Assembly: GCF_001457815.1 (NCBI RefSeq)
Contig: NZ_LN898219.1
Location: 1-64,000, forward strand
Direction of reading: 5' to 3'
Length of the DNA: 64,000 nt
Source: Vitreoscilla massiliensis
GTDB taxonomy: Bacteria > Pseudomonadota > Gammaproteobacteria > Burkholderiales > Neisseriaceae
The notes beneath the pieces were generated by a model that worked only from the letters and a program-made list of their open reading frames with translations, had not been told where the DNA came from and did no database searches. The stretch's first letter is position 1; the number at the start of each line of letters is the position of its first letter. Below are positions 59,978 to 64,000 of this stretch, one piece after another. The position numbers and the translations under genes are program-made.

Positions 59978-60349
59978 TTATTTGGCCACTTTGCGTGCTG
60001 GCAATTTTTCTTTAATGCGAGCCGCTTTACCAGTCAAACCACGTAAGTAGTACAATTTCGCGCGGCGAACGTCACCACGGCGTTTTACTTCGATTTTCGC
60101 TACTGATGGAGCGTACAATTGGAATGTACGTTCAACACCTTCACCGTTAGAGATTTTACGAACGATGAAGTTAGAATTCAAACCACGGTTACGACGGGCA
60201 ATTACCACGCCTTCGTAAGCTTGCAAACGGGTACGGTTACCCTCGGTCACAGACACAGACACGATTACGGTGTCGCCTGGTGCAAACGCTGGGATTTCTT
60301 TGTTCAAGCGAGCAATTTCTTCTTGCTCTAATTGTTCAATAATGTTCAT
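59978..60349 (-). CDS. rplS: 50S ribosomal protein L19
   Basis: A 123-residue basic protein (AFAPGDTVIVSVSVTEGNRTRLQAYEGVVIARRNRGLNSNFIVRKISNGEGVERTF-type sequence and YYLRGLTGKAARIKEKL). Standard length. AGGAAATGTA precedes the ATG. Last gene of the rpsP operon, 15 bases after trmD. Confidence 0.98.
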   Translation of the reverse strand: MNIIEQLEQEEIARLNKEIPAFAPGDTVIVSVSVTEGNRTRLQAYEGVVIARRNRGLNSNFIVRKISNGEGVERTFQLYAPSVAKIEVKRRGDVRRAKLYYLRGLTGKAARIKEKLPARKVAK

Positions 60350-60364
60350 TACATTTCCTATATA

Positions 60365-61105
60365 TCATATGGCCTTGTCTGTTGGTTCGGAGATTCCGAG
60401 TTCAGACGCCTCTTGTTTCAACGCAGCCAATAAATCTGGACGGCGCTGGGTAGTACGCAAAACAGACTGTTGTTGTCGCCATTTTGCAATCTTGGCATGG
60501 TTACCTGAGAGCAATACCTCAGGAACATGCATGTCTTCAAAGCTTTCAGGCCGCGTGTAATGCGGACAATCAAGTAAACCGTTGGCAAATGAATCTTGTG
60601 CGGCTGAATCTTGGTGACCCAATACGCCATCAATTTGACGCAATACCGAGTCCATCAACATCATCGCTGGCAATTCACCGCCAGAAACCACAAAGTCGCC
60701 GATGGAAATTTCTTCGTCTATGTAGTGGTTAAGCAAGCGTTCATCAACGCCTTCGTAACGACCACACAGCAAAATCATGCCATCAAGCTTAGCCAATTCT
60801 TGCGTTTTGGCATGGGTAAGAGGCTGGCCTTGTGGGCTTAAATACAGCACACGCGGTGGATTCTTACCTTGGTGTTGGTCTTTGGCATGGGTAATGGCGC
60901 GCGCTAAAGGCGGTGCCATCATGACCATACCCGGTCCGCCACCATAAGGTCTGTCGTCTATGTAACCGAGTTTGTTATCGGCAAACTGACGCGGATTAAT
61001 CGCATCAAACTGCCACAAACCTTGTTTCAATGCTCGCGAAGTCACACCAAAATCGCTGATCGCCGCAAACATTTCCGGTAACACACTGATGACTTGGATG
61101 TGCAT
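60365..61105 (-). CDS. trmD: tRNA (guanine-37-N1)-methyltransferase
   Basis: A 246-residue SPOUT-knot methyltransferase. GGGPGMVMMAPPLARAI, LSPQGQPLTHAKTQELA, LLCGRYEGVDERLL and EISIGDFVVSGGELPAMMLMD form the knot and AdoMet pocket. Its ATG overlaps the rimM stop by one base (TGATG). The hybrid DUS variant TTCAGGCCGC lies inside (60545). Confidence 0.97.
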   Translation of the reverse strand: MHIQVISVLPEMFAAISDFGVTSRALKQGLWQFDAINPRQFADNKLGYIDDRPYGGGPGMVMMAPPLARAITHAKDQHQGKNPPRVLYLSPQGQPLTHAKTQELAKLDGMILLCGRYEGVDERLLNHYIDEEISIGDFVVSGGELPAMMLMDSVLRQIDGVLGHQDSAAQDSFANGLLDCPHYTRPESFEDMHVPEVLLSGNHAKIAKWRQQQSVLRTTQRRPDLLAALKQEASELGISEPTDKAI

Positions 61106-61638
61106 CAGTAGTCCAAACCCCATTCAACTTGTATGGTTTTTGCGTTCATGTCCACTTCGCCGACAAATGCCTCAACGAAAGGAATCAGTTTCTCGCCATG
61201 TTCACCGCGCACCACGAGCACGTCGTGAGCACCGGTTTGCAACAAGCTGTGAACGCTGCCCAATACCACTTGTTCGTGATTGATGACACTCATGCCTATC
61301 AAATCCGTCCAGTAGTATTCACCTTCTTCGGTTTCTACAAAATCCGCTCGAGGAACAGCGATGGTATAACCTTGCCATGCTTCGGCTTGGTCACGCGTAT
61401 CACAGTCTTCAAACTTGACCTGCAGTTCTTTGTTATTCAATACCTTGCCGGTTTCAAGCACTGCTTCGACACGTTGTTGGTCTTTAATCAGATACCACGT
61501 CGGGTAATCCAACAAACTGTCGAGGTATTCGGTATGACTACCTATCTTGACCCAACCTTTAACGCCCACGGCACCACGTATGAAACCCATGATGATTAAT
61601 TCGCCGCCATCGGGCAGGGTTAAAACCGCATCAGACAT
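61105..61638 (-). CDS. rimM: ribosome maturation factor RimM
   Basis: A 177-residue 16S rRNA processing factor. N-terminal MGFIRGAVGVKGWVKIGSHTE, then the PRC-barrel part with EYYWTDLIGMSV, GSVHSLLQTGAHDVLVV and LIPFVEAFVGEVD. It begins 5 bases after rpsP and ends in the trmD start. Confidence 0.96.
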   Translation of the reverse strand: MSDAVLTLPDGGELIIMGFIRGAVGVKGWVKIGSHTEYLDSLLDYPTWYLIKDQQRVEAVLETGKVLNNKELQVKFEDCDTRDQAEAWQGYTIAVPRADFVETEEGEYYWTDLIGMSVINHEQVVLGSVHSLLQTGAHDVLVVRGEHGEKLIPFVEAFVGEVDMNAKTIQVEWGLDY

Positions 61639-61643
61639 GTGAA

Positions 61644-61883
61644 TTAAGCTTGTTCTTTAACCAATTTAGCAACCGCGTCGCTCAATTGAGCACCTTGGCT
61701 AACCCAGTGGTTCAAGCGGTCGTTGTTCAAGCGAACACGTTCTTGTTTTTCATTGGCAACTGGGTTGTAAAAACCAACGCGCTCAATGAAACGACCATCG
61801 CGACGATTGCGTGAATCAGCAACAACCACGTTGTAGAACGGACGGTGTTTAGAACCACCGCGAGACAAACGAATGACAACCAT
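61644..61883 (-). CDS. rpsP: 30S ribosomal protein S16
   Basis: A 79-residue protein: MVVIRLSRGGSKHRPFYNVV, ADSRNRRDGRFIERVGFYNP and DRLNHWVSQGAQLSDAV match S16. Promoter-proximal gene of the operon; upstream the next gene on the same strand ends beyond a DUS. Confidence 0.98.
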   Translation of the reverse strand: MVVIRLSRGGSKHRPFYNVVVADSRNRRDGRFIERVGFYNPVANEKQERVRLNNDRLNHWVSQGAQLSDAVAKLVKEQA

Positions 61884-61972
61884 GTGTAATCCTTAAAGTT
61901 CAATAGAAGTAAACCCGCAATTTTAGGCTAATATGTGCTTGTCTGGCAAGCTCTTAATTTTACAGGCCGCTT

Positions 61973-64000
61973 TTAAGTCGGCGTATCGCTGCTTAGGAGG
62001 CGAGTGACAATGTAAATATTTGGATCTTCTGGGTCTTTTTTCAGCTTGAATCCCAATTTTTTCATCAGCTGCAACATGCCGCTGTTGCTGGTCAAAACCT
62101 CGCCACGCATGGTGGACAAGCCTTGTTGACTGGCCACATCAAATAATTTTTGCATCAACAGCGTGCCCACGCCGCGTCCTTGCCATTTGTCGGCAATGGA
62201 AATGGCAAATTCGCACACTTCCATGTCGGGGTCGGTGACATAGCGGCTCATGCCCAGCACTTCTTCATGGCCATCGTCGTAGGTATAGACCAAGACCAAG
62301 GCCATGTCGCGGTCGTAATCGAGCTGGGTGAAGCGCACCAACACTTGTTGCGACAATTGCTTGATGCTGGACATGAAACGGTTATAACGGCTTTCTTCGG
62401 ACAGGTTGCGTACGAAATCTTGCACCATGTCGGCGTCTTCAGGCCGCAGTGGCCGCAAGGCAACTTGGGTGCCATCTTTCAATTGCAAAGATTCTTCCAA
62501 ATACGATGGGTAAGGCATGATGGCCATGTGTTTGTAGCGTTGGCTGCGATTGGATTTGACTTGGTGCTCGTCTATGACCACGCGTGCATCTACGGCAATG
62601 GCACCGGCAGGGCTGAGCAGCAAAGGGTTGATTTCCAATTCGATGATTTCTGGCAACTCGCTCACCATCTCCGATACCCGCAACAGCACTTGCTCCAAAG
62701 CTTCTTGGTCTATCGGGCGCATGTTTTTGAATGCGCCCAGAGTTTGGCCGACTTTGGTGCGCTTCACCATGTCGGCGATGATGAAATTGTTCAAAGGCGG
62801 CAAAGAGGTGGCATTGTCTTTTTGGATGGATGCGGCCAAACCACCAGCGCCAAAAGTGATGACGGGGCCAAATACCTGATCGCGGGTGACACTGATCATT
62901 ACCTCGCGTGCCTCGCGCTGTTGCAACATCGGTTGTACGGTGATGCCATTGATGCGCGCTTGTGGTGCCAATACGGCGGCACGTTCCATGATGACACGGT
63001 AGGCTTCGCGCAAATTGGGCGCATCGTGGATATTGAGTTTGACGCCGCCGATATTGGATTTGTAGAAAATATCGGCCGAATCAATTTTCAACACCACGGG
63101 ATAACCCATGTCTTGCGCCAAGGCCACTGCTTCGTCTTCATCGTGCGCCAAGCGCGTTTGGTTGCTCAGAATGTGGAATTGGTTGAGCAAGGTTTTGGAG
63201 CTGTATTCGGGCAATACGGTCAAATGTTGCTGTTGTGCTTCGCGCAGCAAGTGTTTGGCGGCTTTGATATCGGCCGGTAAGGCATGGCCTTCCAACGGCT
63301 TGGGTGTTTGCCACAGCAAGGCTTGGTTTTTCTGAAACTCAGCCAAGTTGCTGAACACTTCTATCGCAAATTCAGGCGATTTAAAGTGTATTGCCCGTGC
63401 TTGCGTGAGCAAGGGGATGCTGTTTTTGACTTTCTCATCGCCCATCCACGCCATCATCAGCGGTTTGTTGCTTTCTTTTTGCAGTTGCAACATCATTTGC
63501 GCCGTGCCGACATCATCACTGCCAGGTTGCGGTGAGAAGATGACCAAGACGCCATCGACGGCGGCATCGTCCAAACACAGCTTCACCACCGAGCGAAAGC
63601 GCAGTGGGCTGGCATCGTTGCCAGTATCAACAGGATTGCTGATGTGATTGTGCGGTGGCAGCACGGTTTTGAGCTGTTGCAGGGTTGATTCTGACAGTTG
63701 CGCCAACGGTACGTTGGAATCGTGTGCGCTGTCTACGGCCAGTACGCCCAAACCTATGCCATTGGAGACTATGGCCAAGCGGTTGCCTTGGGTGCGGTAA
63801 TCGGCGGTGAGCATGCGTGCGGCGGTGAACAATTGCGATATGGTTTGTACCCGCAACACACCGGCGCGGCTTAAGGCGCTGTTGAAGATGTCGTTGCTGT
63901 CGAGCACATTGCTGGCGGTGGACAAGCCATCAATGTGGTTTTCCTCACGCCCAGATTTCAAGACCACCACTGGTTTGACCCGCGCCGCCGAGCGCAAAGC
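61973..64000 (-). CDS. Pat-like bifunctional acyl-CoA synthetase/GNAT acetyltransferase (5' end beyond window)
   Basis: About 675 visible residues of an open frame that runs off the right edge. The order is: rest of the CoA-ligase half (IAIVSNGIGLGVLAVD, NPVDTGNDASPLRF), ATP-grasp-like beta domain (YPVVLKIDSADIFYKSNIGGVKL, ELEINPLLLSPAGAIAVDARV), and a C-terminal GNAT domain (ALRPLRPEDADMVQDFVRNLSEESRYNRF, FAISIADKWQGRGVGTLLM). This matches the Pat protein lysine acetyltransferase family (usually 800-900 residues), so the N-terminal CoA-binding part is missing only because of the window. The stop abuts a DUS (61959). Confidence 0.92.
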   Translation of the reverse strand, partial: ALRSAARVKPVVVLKSGREENHIDGLSTASNVLDSNDIFNSALSRAGVLRVQTISQLFTAARMLTADYRTQGNRLAIVSNGIGLGVLAVDSAHDSNVPLAQLSESTLQQLKTVLPPHNHISNPVDTGNDASPLRFRSVVKLCLDDAAVDGVLVIFSPQPGSDDVGTAQMMLQLQKESNKPLMMAWMGDEKVKNSIPLLTQARAIHFKSPEFAIEVFSNLAEFQKNQALLWQTPKPLEGHALPADIKAAKHLLREAQQQHLTVLPEYSSKTLLNQFHILSNQTRLAHDEDEAVALAQDMGYPVVLKIDSADIFYKSNIGGVKLNIHDAPNLREAYRVIMERAAVLAPQARINGITVQPMLQQREAREVMISVTRDQVFGPVITFGAGGLAASIQKDNATSLPPLNNFIIADMVKRTKVGQTLGAFKNMRPIDQEALEQVLLRVSEMVSELPEIIELEINPLLLSPAGAIAVDARVVIDEHQVKSNRSQRYKHMAIMPYPSYLEESLQLKDGTQVALRPLRPEDADMVQDFVRNLSEESRYNRFMSSIKQLSQQVLVRFTQLDYDRDMALVLVYTYDDGHEEVLGMSRYVTDPDMEVCEFAISIADKWQGRGVGTLLMQKLFDVASQQGLSTMRGEVLTSNSGMLQLMKKLGFKLKKDPEDPNIYIVTRLLSSDTPT

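Noticed and set aside
306..61971. Regularly recurring short repeat as a CRISPR array
   Set aside because: Copies are scattered through genes and gaps at irregular distances and in both orientations, with no spacer structure and no cas genes; they fit DNA uptake sequences.

Overview
The window is a chromosomal segment of a beta-proteobacterium, almost certainly a member of the Neisseriaceae. The evidence is the gene content and order (dnaA-dnaN-gyrB divergent from rpmH-rnpA-yidD-yidC; dusB-fis-purH; rpsP-rimM-trmD-rplS; eno-ftsB), about 50% GC with a strong preference for the TTG leucine codon, and a very abundant short repeat, GCGGCCTGTAAA or its complement. That repeat behaves exactly like a Neisseriaceae DNA uptake sequence (DUS): it lies between genes, often as head-to-head pairs forming terminator hairpins, and also inside genes. 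The core AAGCGGCCTGTA keeps the GC-N-GCCTG heart of known DUS dialects but has TAA where the classical ones have AA. A Vitreoscilla- or Kingella-like genus is possible, but the species cannot be named from sequence reading alone.

Layout. 1-112: 3' end of a 5S rRNA and its terminator. 500-9500: a SUKH-type protein, a class III aminotransferase, then a metal-flavoured stretch (cytochrome c'-like lipoprotein, Zur-type regulator with a COG0523 zinc GTPase, TauE/SafE-type membrane protein, orphan siderophore-binding protein, CopZ-like chaperone, YkgJ cysteine-cluster protein, CDF zinc exporter). 9500-15700: sbcDC nuclease and an AtoE-type short-chain fatty acid transporter. 15970-23720: the replication-origin region with dnaA boxes. 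23850-26730: dusB-fis-purH. 26800-33420: chagasin-like inhibitor, MBL hydrolase, DUF937-OmpA protein with a 10-C tract, AmpG, HAD phosphatase, small secreted or membrane proteins and an L,D-transpeptidase. 33680-37240: eno-ftsB, DMT transporter, SpoIIAA-like and DinB proteins. 37300-39080: four tandem diverged secreted paralogues. 39260-43850: lpxH, ppsR and ppsA. 43928-45118: a conspicuously AT-rich, apparently foreign gene with a possible abortive-infection-like architecture. 45260-52440: small secreted proteins, membrane proteins, an MFS transporter and two related 3-hydroxyisobutyryl-CoA-hydrolase-like genes around a cytochrome b562 and a lipoprotein. 52717-59460: pntAB, an unknown protein, a PabB-PabC fusion and PPK2. 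59549-64000: a small Cys-containing secreted protein, the rplS-trmD-rimM-rpsP operon (minus strand) and the 3' part of a Pat-like acyl-CoA synthetase/acetyltransferase.

Most of the window is core chromosome. The parts most worth a second look are the variant DUS dialect (with a classical-type DUS palindrome retained after ftsB and a few hybrid copies), the AT-rich DUS-bracketed gene at 43928-45118, the four-member array of two-cysteine secreted proteins, the paired secreted proteins at 45263-46232, the poly-C tract in the DUF937-OmpA gene, and the near-perfect palindrome in front of the Zur-type regulator. No insertion sequence, prophage, CRISPR array or tRNA gene was seen.
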